Source: Paracoccaceae bacterium (GTDB lineage: Bacteria > Pseudomonadota > Alphaproteobacteria > Rhodobacterales > Rhodobacteraceae). Taken from it: a DNA stretch of 64,000 nt. The position numbers and the translations under genes were made by a program. The stretch lies in contig WLWX01000001.1 in assembly GCA_012103375.1 (NCBI GenBank), positions 62,001 to 126,000 on the forward strand, in the 5' to 3' direction. Below are positions 26,595 to 34,459 of this stretch, in pieces; position 1 is the first letter of the stretch, and every line of letters begins with the position of its first letter. The notes under the pieces are model-generated. The model saw only the letters and a list, made by a program, of their open reading frames with translations, was not told where the DNA came from and searched no databases.

Positions 26595-27079
26595 GCCGGT
26601 TGAAGGACAAAGTTGGCAATGAGGTTCGTTTCACTTGAGTTGGCCATGATCGGACGCAGAAACACCGTTTGAAAATCATCCCCATCATAGGCCAAATGCC
26701 CGTGGGGCTGGCCAAACGCAGGGACAATCTGCGGCATTTCGAGGCGAAATTCGCCATTATTGTCGGTTAGCGTTGCGCCGTGACTATGGGGATCACGCTC
26801 GTGCCCCTCAGTTGTATGCGCCCAGATCTGAATGCGCTGACCAGACAGCGGGGCGCCATCGCCTGCGCGACGGACCGTACATGCCATCAAAAAGCCGCCA
26901 CCGCCAATCCGCTCCACGATCGGCGCGCCGGGAATGTAGTTGTTTGCCCCACCTCGCATCGACTGTGTCGCCTTTAGGGATTGCGCACGGGCGGGCGCTG
27001 CGAAACCTGTCACGCCGGTCGCAACTAGCGCCGCAGCGGAGAAAAGAACCGAGCGGTGCATGTTGACTAATCGGGTCAT
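26591..27079 (-). CDS. Secreted protein with intradiol-dioxygenase-like beta-sandwich
   Basis: A 162-residue protein with a signal peptide (MTRLVNMHRSVLFSAAALVA, cleavage near APARAQ). The mature part resembles the intradiol dioxygenase/transthyretin-like fold: VRRAGDGAPLSGQRIQIWA, TLTDNNGEFRLEMP and QPHGHLAYDGDDF. The start ATG 27079 has GGAGG about eight bases upstream. The usual Tyr iron ligands of true intradiol dioxygenases are not obvious, so enzymatic ring cleavage should not be assumed. Gene-coupled to the ferric-reductase-like membrane protein. Function unknown. Confidence 0.6.
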   Translation of the reverse strand: MTRLVNMHRSVLFSAAALVATGVTGFAAPARAQSLKATQSMRGGANNYIPGAPIVERIGGGGFLMACTVRRAGDGAPLSGQRIQIWAHTTEGHERDPHSHGATLTDNNGEFRLEMPQIVPAFGQPHGHLAYDGDDFQTVFLRPIMANSSETNLIANFVLQPA

Positions 27080-27390
27080 TTCATATCCTCCGCTTAGACC
27101 ACCGGCTGTCCGAGCGATCCTTATCCGGCCAGCCTCGAAGTGTACCACGCTTTCGACAAGTCTCTAACTGACATCGGCAGATGTAACAAAACAGACGAGG
27201 TCAAGGAATCGTGATCCCACCATCAGTTTCATGACTGATAGCGCGGTTCGGCCAAAATCGGGAGTTCGCCAGATTGCGCACGTACTTTCAGTAGGGATGC
27301 CATCACACCGAAAGCGGGTCATTCTGAATATTTCCTCGCTGCCTGAAACTACAGAATTGTGTGGACTCAAAATATGGCGCGTCTACGCAC
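27080..27390. other. Intergenic region between the secreted-protein gene and ureG
   Basis: About 311 bases with no convincing gene. It should carry the promoter of the 27079-25983 gene pair and the end of the urease operon. The only structure I noted is an inverted repeat ATCAGT-TTCATG-ACTGAT at 27222-27239, a possible operator. Confidence 0.35.
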
Positions 27391-28020
27391 TCACCTGCAA
27401 GCAATCGCCCTTAGACCACCGATTTCCGTCACGTGCTGGATGATAGCCTGTATTCCATCATCCGCTTTCAAAAAGGCAAATTCGAAGGGTCGGTCGCCGC
27501 GCATTCTGGCAGCGTCCCGTCGCATGACGTCGAGCGATGCGCCGACATGAGGGGCCAGGTCGGTTTTGTTGATGATCAGCAAGTCAGACCTGGTGATTGC
27601 GGGGCCGCCTTTCCGAGGGATCTCTTCGCCCGCAGCAACGTCGATGATGTAAAGCGTCAGGTCTGCCAGCTCGGGGCTGAAGGTTGCCGACAGGTTGTCG
27701 CCACCGCTTTCGATGAACACGACCTCAAGGTCTGGATGGCGGGCGGTCATTTCGGCCACGGCGGCAAGGTTGATAGAGGCATCCTCACGGATCGCCGTAT
27801 GAGGGCAACCGCCGGTCTCGACACCCATGATCCGGTCACTGGGCAGCGCCTGAAGGCGTACCAGCGCCTCGGCATCTTCGCGCGTGTAGATATCGTTTGT
27901 GATTGCGGCGACCGAGAACTGATCGCGCATTGCCACGCACAGCGCGGCGGTCAGGGTGGTTTTGCCTGCGCCGACCGGGCCGCCGATGCCAACGCGCAGA
28001 GGGCCATTTGTAGACGTCAT
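27391..28020 (-). CDS. ureG: Urease accessory protein UreG (GTPase)
   Basis: SIMIBI-class GTPase that drives nickel delivery to urease. 209 residues from ATG 28020 ([11 protein letters not shown]). P-loop [11 protein letters not shown] at about residues 12-22; nickel-binding CPH motif in [15 protein letters not shown]; switch region [20 protein letters not shown]; guanine-specificity motif NKTDLA. The start overlaps the ureF stop (ATGA). Last gene of the urease operon. Confidence 0.97.
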   Translation of the reverse strand: MTSTNGPLRVGIGGPVGAGKTTLTAALCVAMRDQFSVAAITNDIYTREDAEALVRLQALPSDRIMGVETGGCPHTAIREDASINLAAVAEMTARHPDLEVVFIESGGDNLSATFSPELADLTLYIIDVAAGEEIPRKGGPAITRSDLLIINKTDLAPHVGASLDVMRRDAARMRGDRPFEFAFLKADDGIQAIIQHVTEIGGLRAIACR

Positions 28021-28676
28021 GAGCGGAATATCCTTGAGTTTTGGGTTTCGTGGCACATTGAGGCGATATCGACCAGAAACGCGGATGACCCAAGGCCGTC
28101 CAATGACTGTCCCAGGGCGATATCTGCAGTTCGGTTGATCAGCGTTGCCAACCCGCCGAGGCATGCCTGCCCTTCGGTCTGGCCCAGCGGGATCAAGCGG
28201 ATCGCAGCTGATACCAGATTGCTGGCGAAAGCCTGAAGGTACATCCGTGCCGTAGGATCAAGCGGAACGCCCTGCGAGGAGGCCGCCGCGCCCACCGCAA
28301 CCGGAAACGCCAGTTCCGGCAGGTTCAGCCTCCAGATTGCCGAGGCGGTGTGCGCAAATGCTGCCCCCTGTTGTTCGGTTTCCAGCAAGCGCTCAGCCGA
28401 GCACGCAAGAGCACGGGCCAACGCGTCAACCTCGGCCAGTTCGCCGCGCGATCCCGCGCGATAAGCCGCCGCCAACAAGATCAAATCGGTGCGCCCCGCC
28501 CCCTGTTCGATCACGGTTGCCAGCCATGTCGCGAATGAGTTCGCGTTGGTGACCTCACCGGTATCGACCGACCATTCCAACCCATGACTGTAACTGAACG
28601 CCCCGACCGGAAAGCTGGGCGAGAGCCATTGCGCCAGGGTCAGCAAATCGTTGGGCGACAGTGCCTCAGTGGTCAT
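28017..28676 (-). CDS. ureF: Urease accessory protein UreF
   Basis: 219-residue activation-complex protein that bridges UreD and UreG. Family motifs [23 protein letters not shown] (split here: [16 protein letters not shown] at about 20-35) and [12 protein letters not shown] near 170 are present. The start ATG 28676 overlaps the ureE end by 11 bases; another ATG-like start 24 bases upstream is possible but lies deeper in ureE. Confidence 0.95.
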   Translation of the reverse strand: MTTEALSPNDLLTLAQWLSPSFPVGAFSYSHGLEWSVDTGEVTNANSFATWLATVIEQGAGRTDLILLAAAYRAGSRGELAEVDALARALACSAERLLETEQQGAAFAHTASAIWRLNLPELAFPVAVGAAASSQGVPLDPTARMYLQAFASNLVSAAIRLIPLGQTEGQACLGGLATLINRTADIALGQSLDGLGSSAFLVDIASMCHETQNSRIFRS

Positions 28677-29127
28677 GGGAATGGGTCCGTCCGTGGCCAT
28701 AGGCGCCGCCTTCGGGGGTGAAGGATTCGCTCACCTCGCGCAGGGTTGCGCCGAGCTTTTCCAACATATCCCGGATGACCTTATCGCGCTGGATCAGCAG
28801 ACGGTCAGGTTCGATCTGGCAAGGGCAGTGCCGGTTGCCGATATGCCAGGCGAGCGGTGTTAGCTCGCCGGTGATCTCCAGCAAGGGTTCCTTGGCCGCG
28901 ATGACCTCGATCAGGCGGCCATCCGTCAGTTCGAAGGCGTCGCCGTGGTGGAGGGACGTGGTGTGGGGGAGATCGACGAGAAATGCCTCGCCACTGTCTG
29001 TCGTGAGGGTTTTGCGGCGCAGGAAGCGCGCGTCGTAGGTGAGGGTGCAGGCTGCGCCACGATCCCGACTATCGGCGTGATGACGGACAGTATGACAAAC
29101 CAGCTCTTGCAGGTCTCGGGGGGTCAA
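28666..29127 (-). CDS. ureE: Urease accessory protein UreE (nickel chaperone)
   Basis: About 153 residues. The conserved core is present (DSGEAFLVDLP, LAWHIGNRHCPCQIEPDRLLIQRD with the metal-site His) and the C-terminus is His-rich ([11 protein letters not shown]), as in nickel-storing UreE. No ATG fits the family N-terminus; the best start is TTG 29127 behind a GGGGGG stretch. A longer frame to 29298 would overlap the whole end of the preceding small gene and has no family support. Nickel donor to UreG. Confidence 0.88.
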   Translation of the reverse strand: MTPRDLQELVCHTVRHHADSRDRGAACTLTYDARFLRRKTLTTDSGEAFLVDLPHTTSLHHGDAFELTDGRLIEVIAAKEPLLEITGELTPLAWHIGNRHCPCQIEPDRLLIQRDKVIRDMLEKLGATLREVSESFTPEGGAYGHGRTHSHDH

Positions 29128-29161
29128 GACCGGCCCCCCGAATGTCTTGCGAACAGTCGTC

Positions 29162-29392
29162 CTACAGATGAAGCATGTCGCGGAAGACGTGTCGCACGAT
29201 ACCGTCGCGATCCAGCCCCATAGAAGCCAGTTTCGCATCGGTTTTCGCGTTGAGTTTTTCGATCTGATCGAGACGCGATCGTCGAACCATGTAGGCATTG
29301 AAACCCTGTCCGATGCCCGCGAAAAAGTTGTCGAGTGATGCGCGAAACCCGGTTGAGCGGTCGAATGTCGATGATTGCGTTGTTTGTGTCAT
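29162..29392 (-). CDS. Small DUF1127-like protein inside the urease operon
   Basis: 76 residues from ATG 29392, with GAGG about eight bases upstream. The C-terminal half RSRLDQIEKLNAKTDAKLAS-MGLDRDGIVRHVFRD resembles the Arg-rich DUF1127 (YjiS-like) motif widespread in Rhodobacterales, proteins of this type have been connected with RNA metabolism and phosphate or stress responses in other alphaproteobacteria. It lies between ureC and ureE with a 138-base upstream gap containing a palindrome, so it may be separately regulated. The placement in a urease operon is not canonical. Confidence 0.72.
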   Translation of the reverse strand: MTQTTQSSTFDRSTGFRASLDNFFAGIGQGFNAYMVRRSRLDQIEKLNAKTDAKLASMGLDRDGIVRHVFRDMLHL

Positions 29393-29478
29393 TAGAAACC
29401 TCTTCGTATTGTGAGTTTGGTTTCCTCCCACGGTTGCAACGGTAGACCGCATCGTCCAACGCTGAAATATCGTTGTGT

Positions 29479-29493
29479 GCATATTCGATATGC
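29479..29493. promoter_or_regulatory. Palindrome upstream of the DUF1127-like gene
   Basis: Perfect inverted repeat GCATAT-TCG-ATATGC in the ureC to DUF1127-like gap, with a possible -35 TTGCAC on the minus strand at 29504-29499. The spacing to any -10 box is poor, so this is offered as an operator candidate rather than a defined promoter. Confidence 0.35.
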
Positions 29494-29530
29494 GTTCGGT
29501 GCAAGTCATCAAATGACATCGTCGGCGCCC

Positions 29531-31240
29531 TCAAAACAAAAAATACCGATGCGCCATCGGCAACACCTCGGCTGGTTCACAGGTCAGCAACTCGCCATCT
29601 GCGCGGACATCGTAGGTTTCGGGGTCCACCTCAACCTTTGGCGTCGCGTCGTTCAGCAGCAGATCTCGCTTACCGATCTGGCGGGTATTCTCAACAGCCA
29701 CTGTCTGCTTGGACAGTCCAAGCTGCCCGCCGATCCCTGCCGCCTGCGCGGCCGCCGAAACGAAACTGACGGCAGAGTTTTCGACCGACCGCCCGTAGGC
29801 CCCAAACATGGGCCGTGAATAGACCGGCTGCGGCGTCGGGATCGAGGCATTCGGGTCGCCCATCTGGGCGCAGACAATCGTTCCGCCCATCAGAACCATC
29901 TCCGGCTTCACGCCAAAGAACGCCGGGTCCCACAGGACCAAGTCGGCGCGTTTGCCCGCTTCAACCGAACCAATCTCAGCCGAAACGCCATGGGCAATCG
30001 CCGGGTTGATGGTGTATTTCGCGATATAGCGGCGAACCCGGAAATTGTCGTTCTCCCCCGTCTCATCGGCCAGCCGACCGCGCTGTTTCTTCATCTTGTC
30101 AGCGGTCTGCCAGGTGCGGATCAGAACCTCGCCGACGCGGCCCATCGCCTGACTGTCGCTGGCAATGATCGAAAACGCGCCCATGTCGTGCAGGATATCT
30201 TCCGCCGCGATCGTCTCTCGCCGGATCCGGCTTTCTGCAAAGGCGATATCCTCGGGGATTGATTTGTCGAGGTGATGGCAGACCATCAGCATATCCAGGT
30301 GCTCTTCCAGAGTATTGACCGTGAAAGGGCGGGTCGGGTTGGTCGAGCTTGGCAGCACGTGATCCTCGCCGCAGATCTTGATAATATCCGGTGCATGGCC
30401 TCCTCCGGCGCCCTCGGTATGAAACGCATGGATCGTGCGGCCCTTCATTGCGTTAAGTGTATGCTCGACAAAGCCGCTTTCGTTCAGCGTGTCGGTGTGG
30501 ATCATCACCTGAACGTCCATGTCGTCGGCCACGCTCAGGCAGCAATCAATCGCGCCCGGAGTGGTCCCCCAATCCTCATGCAGTTTCAGCGCGCAGGCCC
30601 CGGCTTCGACCATCTCGACCAGCGCCCCCGGCTGGCTGGCGTTGCCTTTGCCCGCCAGACCGAAATTCATCGGAAACGCGTCGAGCGATTGCAGCATCCG
30701 CCCGATGTGCCAGGCGCCGGGCGTGCAGGTCGTCGCCAGCGTGCCATGCGCCGGACCGGTGCCGCCGCCGAACATTGTGGTAACGCCCGAGTGCAGCGCG
30801 TCTTCGATCTGTTGCGGGCAGATAAAGTGGATGTGGCTGTCGAAACCGCCGGTGGTCAGGATGCGCCCTTCACCGGCAATCGCCTCGGTTCCGGGGCCGA
30901 TGATGATATCGACGCCGGGCTGCGTGTCCGGGTTCCCGGCCTTGCCGATCTTCGCGATCCGCCCGTCACGCAGGCCGACATCGGCCTTGTAGATGCCCGA
31001 GTGATCCACTATCAGCGCATTGGTAATCACCGTATCCACCGCGCCGCCCGCCCGCGTCACCTGAGACTGACCCATCCCGTCGCGGATCACCTTGCCGCCG
31101 CCGAACTTGACCTCCTCCCCATAGGTGGTCAGATCGCGTTCAACTTCGATAATCAGATCGGTGTCGGCGAGCCGCAGGCGGTCTCCGGTAGTCGGGCCAT
31201 ACATGGCGGCATAGTCAGCGCGGGCGATTTGTCGGGACAT
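29531..31240 (-). CDS. ureC: Urease subunit alpha (catalytic)
   Basis: Nickel hydrolase converting urea to ammonia and carbamate. 569 residues, normal length. All active-site ligands are visible: H136 and H138 (GFDSHIHFI), the carbamylated K219 ([10 protein letters not shown]), H248 ([11 protein letters not shown]), H274 ([10 protein letters not shown]) and D362 ([11 protein letters not shown]); the flap Cys/His are in MVCHHLD (C321, H322). Start overlaps the ureB stop by one base. Fully intact. Confidence 0.98.
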   Translation of the reverse strand: MSRQIARADYAAMYGPTTGDRLRLADTDLIIEVERDLTTYGEEVKFGGGKVIRDGMGQSQVTRAGGAVDTVITNALIVDHSGIYKADVGLRDGRIAKIGKAGNPDTQPGVDIIIGPGTEAIAGEGRILTTGGFDSHIHFICPQQIEDALHSGVTTMFGGGTGPAHGTLATTCTPGAWHIGRMLQSLDAFPMNFGLAGKGNASQPGALVEMVEAGACALKLHEDWGTTPGAIDCCLSVADDMDVQVMIHTDTLNESGFVEHTLNAMKGRTIHAFHTEGAGGGHAPDIIKICGEDHVLPSSTNPTRPFTVNTLEEHLDMLMVCHHLDKSIPEDIAFAESRIRRETIAAEDILHDMGAFSIIASDSQAMGRVGEVLIRTWQTADKMKKQRGRLADETGENDNFRVRRYIAKYTINPAIAHGVSAEIGSVEAGKRADLVLWDPAFFGVKPEMVLMGGTIVCAQMGDPNASIPTPQPVYSRPMFGAYGRSVENSAVSFVSAAAQAAGIGGQLGLSKQTVAVENTRQIGKRDLLLNDATPKVEVDPETYDVRADGELLTCEPAEVLPMAHRYFLF

Positions 31241-31545
31241 CAGAGGTCTCCCATCACGGCCTGATTGAACCCGAACACCCGCCGCGCACCGTTGAGCGGG
31301 ATCACCTGAACCTCGCGCCTCTGCCCCGGTTCGAACCGCACGGCGGTTCCGGCGGCGATGTCCAACCGGCAGCCGTGGGCGGTGGTTCGGTCGAACTCCA
31401 GCGCCGGGTTGGCCTCGGCGAAGTGATAGTGGCTGCCGACCTGTACGGGGCGGTCGCCGGTATTGGCGACCATCAGGGTGATGGCCTGGGTCCCTTCGTT
31501 CAGGGTCAGGGTGCCGTCGGCGGGGAAGAGTTCTCCGGGGATCAT
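31240..31545 (-). CDS. ureB: Urease subunit beta
   Basis: 101 residues from ATG 31545 ([18 protein letters not shown]). The family stretches [21 protein letters not shown] and [10 protein letters not shown] followed by G-x-R-x-V-x-GF are present. An earlier in-frame start would add 23 residues read through the ureA-ureB hairpin and is unlikely. Structural subunit of the urease trimer. Confidence 0.96.
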   Translation of the reverse strand: MIPGELFPADGTLTLNEGTQAITLMVANTGDRPVQVGSHYHFAEANPALEFDRTTAHGCRLDIAAGTAVRFEPGQRREVQVIPLNGARRVFGFNQAVMGDL

Positions 31546-31567
31546 GTGAGTGTCCTGTTCTTGGGGT

Positions 31568-31585
31568 GCCGGGGTGAACCCCGGC
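31568..31585. repeat. REP-like hairpin between ureA and ureB
   Basis: GCCGGGG-TGAA-CCCCGGC, seven base pairs with a four-base loop, sitting directly beside the ureA stop codon, with surrounding GTAGG/CACCCC sequence typical of short intergenic palindromes. It may act as an mRNA stabiliser or attenuator between the gamma and beta subunit genes. Confidence 0.5.
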
Positions 31586-31888
31586 CTACCGGATGGGGGT
31601 GTGGACGGTGACAAGCTTGGTGCCGTCCGGAAACGTCGCCTCGACCTGCACTTCGGGGATCATATCGGGCACGCCTTCCATGCATTGATCGCGGGTGATG
31701 ACCTCGGCCCCGGCGCTCATCATTTCCGAAACACTGCGCCCGTCGCGCGCGCCTTCGACCACCGCGTCTGTGATCAGGGCGATCGCCTCGGGGTGGTTCA
31801 GCTTGACGCCGCGCGCCATGCGTTTGCGGGCAACCTCGGCGGCCATGGCGACGAGCAGTTTGTCTTTTTCGCGTGGGGTCAGTTGCAT
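31586..31888 (-). CDS. ureA: Urease subunit gamma
   Basis: 100 residues, the standard length. Begins [20 protein letters not shown] and contains [22 protein letters not shown], both diagnostic for UreA; ends VTVHTPIR. Separated by one base from ureD upstream. Intact. Confidence 0.97.
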   Translation of the reverse strand: MQLTPREKDKLLVAMAAEVARKRMARGVKLNHPEAIALITDAVVEGARDGRSVSEMMSAGAEVITRDQCMEGVPDMIPEVQVEATFPDGTKLVTVHTPIR

Positions 31889-31889
31889 C

Positions 31890-32705
31890 TCAGAGGGTCC
31901 ATGTCTTTGGCAAGGGGGCTTTGCGCAGCGCCTCGATCGCCGGAATCAGGCTTTTGCGCAGCAGGTAACTGTCGACAGCCAGCAGTCGCGCGAACAGGAT
32001 GCTGGGGCGGATCAAGCTGACCCCGGCGCTGTCCGGCAACAATGCACGCAGGCGCTCGACCAGCAGTTCGGCATCCGGTGCCGCGTAGATCAACGATGCG
32101 CAAGCGCCGGCACCGCCGCCGGTGAATGGACCGGCCAACTGCGCCTTTGCGTCGCCACGCAGGCGGATCGCATCCGCGAATACAAGCGCACCGCCGCGCC
32201 GCAGGCGGATATGATCACTGAGCGAGACGTTTCGCAGCGTCTCACCCATTGCAGCGCGCCCAAAGACCAGCGGTTCGACCGCCAGAAAGGTTGCATCCGG
32301 TGCCATGTCGATATGCAACTTTCGGCTTAACGCGGAGCGGTTGAAGATAATGGTCTCTTGCGGCAACCAGTCGATCCGCGCGCCGTCAGCCATGTACAGA
32401 TGGGTCGAGACGTCGCTGACTTCGTCCCCATTGGCGCAATATATGCGTTCGGCTGCCTGCGTCGTCAGGGTCAAGCGGCTGCCTGAGCGGGCTTCGGCGC
32501 GGAGTTCGAAACGATCTCCGCCAGTGACGCCACCGGCAGTGTTAATGCTGACGGCAGTCACGCCGGTCGCAACGGCAACGCGCGGGAACAGAAGTTTCAG
32601 CGATCCGGACTGACGCAATGCGCTGAGCGTCGAGCCACGACTGGACGCGGCCACAGCCACGTTTGCCGCGCCAATTGCCCGCGGCTGTGCGCCGTCGGTG
32701 ACCAA
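31890..32705 (-). CDS. ureD: Urease accessory protein UreD
   Basis: 271 residues; scaffolding protein that binds apo-urease with UreF and UreG. Family motifs [33 protein letters not shown] and the [12 protein letters not shown] stretch are clear. The start is not certain: the best frame begins at TTG 32705, and no ATG lies near the expected N-terminus. It is the first gene of the urease operon and is divergent from urtA. Confidence 0.92.
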   Translation of the reverse strand: MVTDGAQPRAIGAANVAVAASSRGSTLSALRQSGSLKLLFPRVAVATGVTAVSINTAGGVTGGDRFELRAEARSGSRLTLTTQAAERIYCANGDEVSDVSTHLYMADGARIDWLPQETIIFNRSALSRKLHIDMAPDATFLAVEPLVFGRAAMGETLRNVSLSDHIRLRRGGALVFADAIRLRGDAKAQLAGPFTGGGAGACASLIYAAPDAELLVERLRALLPDSAGVSLIRPSILFARLLAVDSYLLRKSLIPAIEALRKAPLPKTWTL

Positions 32706-33115
32706 TATTCTGTCTACAATGGTGATTCTGTATCCCCCTTCGGCAGCCCAATCTCAATGCTTTGACTGGATCGACGACGCACTGAAAATCGCGCGAACCG
32801 CAAGCGGCGCGGTGGTCGACGCTTAAAATTTGGGCAGATGTCAGGAATGTGCACAAATTTTGGCCAATATGACGGAAGTCGGGCCGCTATGTCTGCCTGC
32901 GCGTTGTCATTGTGCCGCACTGCGGCATTTCTTGACCCGCCCGATCCGTCGATTGCTTCGGCAAACGGATTTGAGGGTGTGTGACGACCCGATGATTTGG
33001 ACATCTGACGGGCCGCCACACGGTTGCAACACTGATGTTGCAGGGGGAACTTATGGGATCACGTCTTGCCCAGCAAGGCGGCCCAGGCTGTTCCGCCCTG
33101 CTTGGAAGGAACTCC
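32706..33115. other. Divergent regulatory region between ureD and urtA
   Basis: About 410 bases without a gene. It should contain the promoters for both the urease operon and the urea transporter. I did not find a convincing sigma-54 -24/-12 element or a consensus NtrC site. The clearest signal is the palindrome at 33025-33042, listed separately. Confidence 0.6.
33025..33042. promoter_or_regulatory. Operator-like palindrome upstream of urtA
   Basis: Perfect inverted repeat TGCAACA-CTGA-TGTTGCA, about 74 bases before the urtA start. It resembles a dimeric regulator site. NtrC consensus sites are TGCACC-N5-GGTGCA, so the outer TGCA half-sites fit but the inner bases and spacing do not; the regulator is unknown. 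Confidence 0.5.
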
Positions 33116-34396
33116 ATGAAATCGCTTCTGAAAACTTCACTGACTGGCGCGTTGGCGGCGGCTGCGCTTGCAGCGCCCGCGACTGCGCAGGACACGATCA
33201 AAATCGGCGTGCTGCATTCACTCTCCGGCACGATGGCAATCTCGGAAACCACGCTGAAAGACACCATGCTGATGTTAATCGACGAACAGAATGCCGCTGG
33301 CGGTGTTTTGGACAAGCAGCTTGAAGCTGTCGTCGTTGACCCGGCTTCCGACTGGCCGCTGTTTGCTGAAAAAGCTCGCGAGCTGTTGAGCGTTGAAGAA
33401 GTCGACGTGATCTTCGGCTCCTGGACCAGCGTCAGCCGCAAATCGGCCCTGCCGGTTCTGGAAGAACTCAACGGTCTGATGTTCTATCCGGTGCAGTACG
33501 AGGGCGAGGAAAGCTCCAAAAACGTCTTCTACACCGGTGCTGCCCCGAACCAGCAGGCGATCCCGGCGACGGATTATTTCCTGGATGAACTTGGCGTCGA
33601 AAAGTTCGCGCTGCTCGGGACCGACTATGTCTATCCGCGTACCACGAACAACATTCTTGAGGCCTATCTTCAGGACAAGGGCATCGCGGCGGACGACATC
33701 TTTACGAACTACACGCCCTTTGGCCATTCCGACTGGTCCAAGATCGTTGCCGATGTGGTTGCCCTTGGGGCTGACGGCAAGAAAGTCGGCGTGATCTCGA
33801 CCATCAACGGTGATGCGAACATCGGGTTCTACAAGGAACTGGCCGCCGCTGGCGTATCGGCAGACGACATCCCGGTCGTGGCGTTTTCTGTCGGTGAGGA
33901 AGAACTATCGGGCCTCGATACGTCGAACCTCGTCGGTCACCTGGCGGCCTGGAACTACTTCCAGTCAGCGGAAAGCGATCTGAACGACGAATTCGTCGCC
34001 AAGTGGAAAGACCGCATGGGCGACGAGCGGGTGTTCAACGACCCGATGGAAGCCCACGTGATCGGCTTCAACATGTGGGTGCAGGCGGTGGAAGCCGCTG
34101 GTACTGCCGACGTCGACGCTGTTCGCACCGCGATGTACGGTCTGGAAGTACCGAACCTGACAGGCGGCACCGCCGTGATGCTGCCGAACCACCACCTGGC
34201 CAAGCCGGTACTGATCGGTGAGATCCAGGCCGACGGTCAATTCGACATCATCAGCCAGACCGCGGAAGTCCCCGGCGACGCCTGGACCGACTTCCTGCCC
34301 GAATCCGCAGTCCTGATGTCGGATTGGCAGGAGCTTGGCTGCGGTATGTACAACACCGAGACCAAAAGCTGCGTTCAGACACTCTCGAACTACTGA
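33116..34396 (+). CDS. urtA: Urea ABC transporter, periplasmic substrate-binding protein
   Basis: 426 residues with a Sec signal peptide (MKSLLKTSLTGALAAAALAA, cleaved near ATAQ). The mature domain is of the branched-chain amino acid binding type, with UrtA-specific stretches IKIGVLHSLSGTMAISE, FYPVQYEGEESSKNVFYTG and NTETKSCVQ. The start ATG 33116 follows GGAAGG. It captures urea and short amides in the periplasm and passes them to UrtBC. Divergent from the urease operon, so uptake and hydrolysis can be co-induced. Confidence 0.95.
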   Translation: MKSLLKTSLTGALAAAALAAPATAQDTIKIGVLHSLSGTMAISETTLKDTMLMLIDEQNAAGGVLDKQLEAVVVDPASDWPLFAEKARELLSVEEVDVIFGSWTSVSRKSALPVLEELNGLMFYPVQYEGEESSKNVFYTGAAPNQQAIPATDYFLDELGVEKFALLGTDYVYPRTTNNILEAYLQDKGIAADDIFTNYTPFGHSDWSKIVADVVALGADGKKVGVISTINGDANIGFYKELAAAGVSADDIPVVAFSVGEEELSGLDTSNLVGHLAAWNYFQSAESDLNDEFVAKWKDRMGDERVFNDPMEAHVIGFNMWVQAVEAAGTADVDAVRTAMYGLEVPNLTGGTAVMLPNHHLAKPVLIGEIQADGQFDIISQTAEVPGDAWTDFLPESAVLMSDWQELGCGMYNTETKSCVQTLSNY

Positions 34397-34412
34397 TCGC
34401 TCGTAAACACGC

Positions 34413-34437
34413 GAAGGGGGCGGCAATTGCCCCCTTC
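34413..34437 (+). terminator. Strong hairpin between urtA and urtB
   Basis: Nine-base-pair perfect stem GAAGGGGGC/GCCCCCTTC around a seven-base loop (34422-34428), starting 16 bases after the urtA stop. No T run follows, so it more likely protects the urtA 3' end or attenuates read-through, giving excess binding protein over the membrane subunits. Confidence 0.6.
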
Positions 34438-34459
34438 CACCATGAACAGGCACTCCGAC

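Noticed and set aside
29128..29298. Longer UreE N-terminus from 29298
   Set aside because: The extra 57 residues overlap the end of the DUF1127-like gene in another frame and do not resemble UreE.
32880..33020. Sigma-54 promoter or NtrC site in front of the urea genes
   Set aside because: I found no GG-N10-GC pair at proper spacing with a TGGCAC-like core, nor a TGCACC-N5-GGTGCA site.
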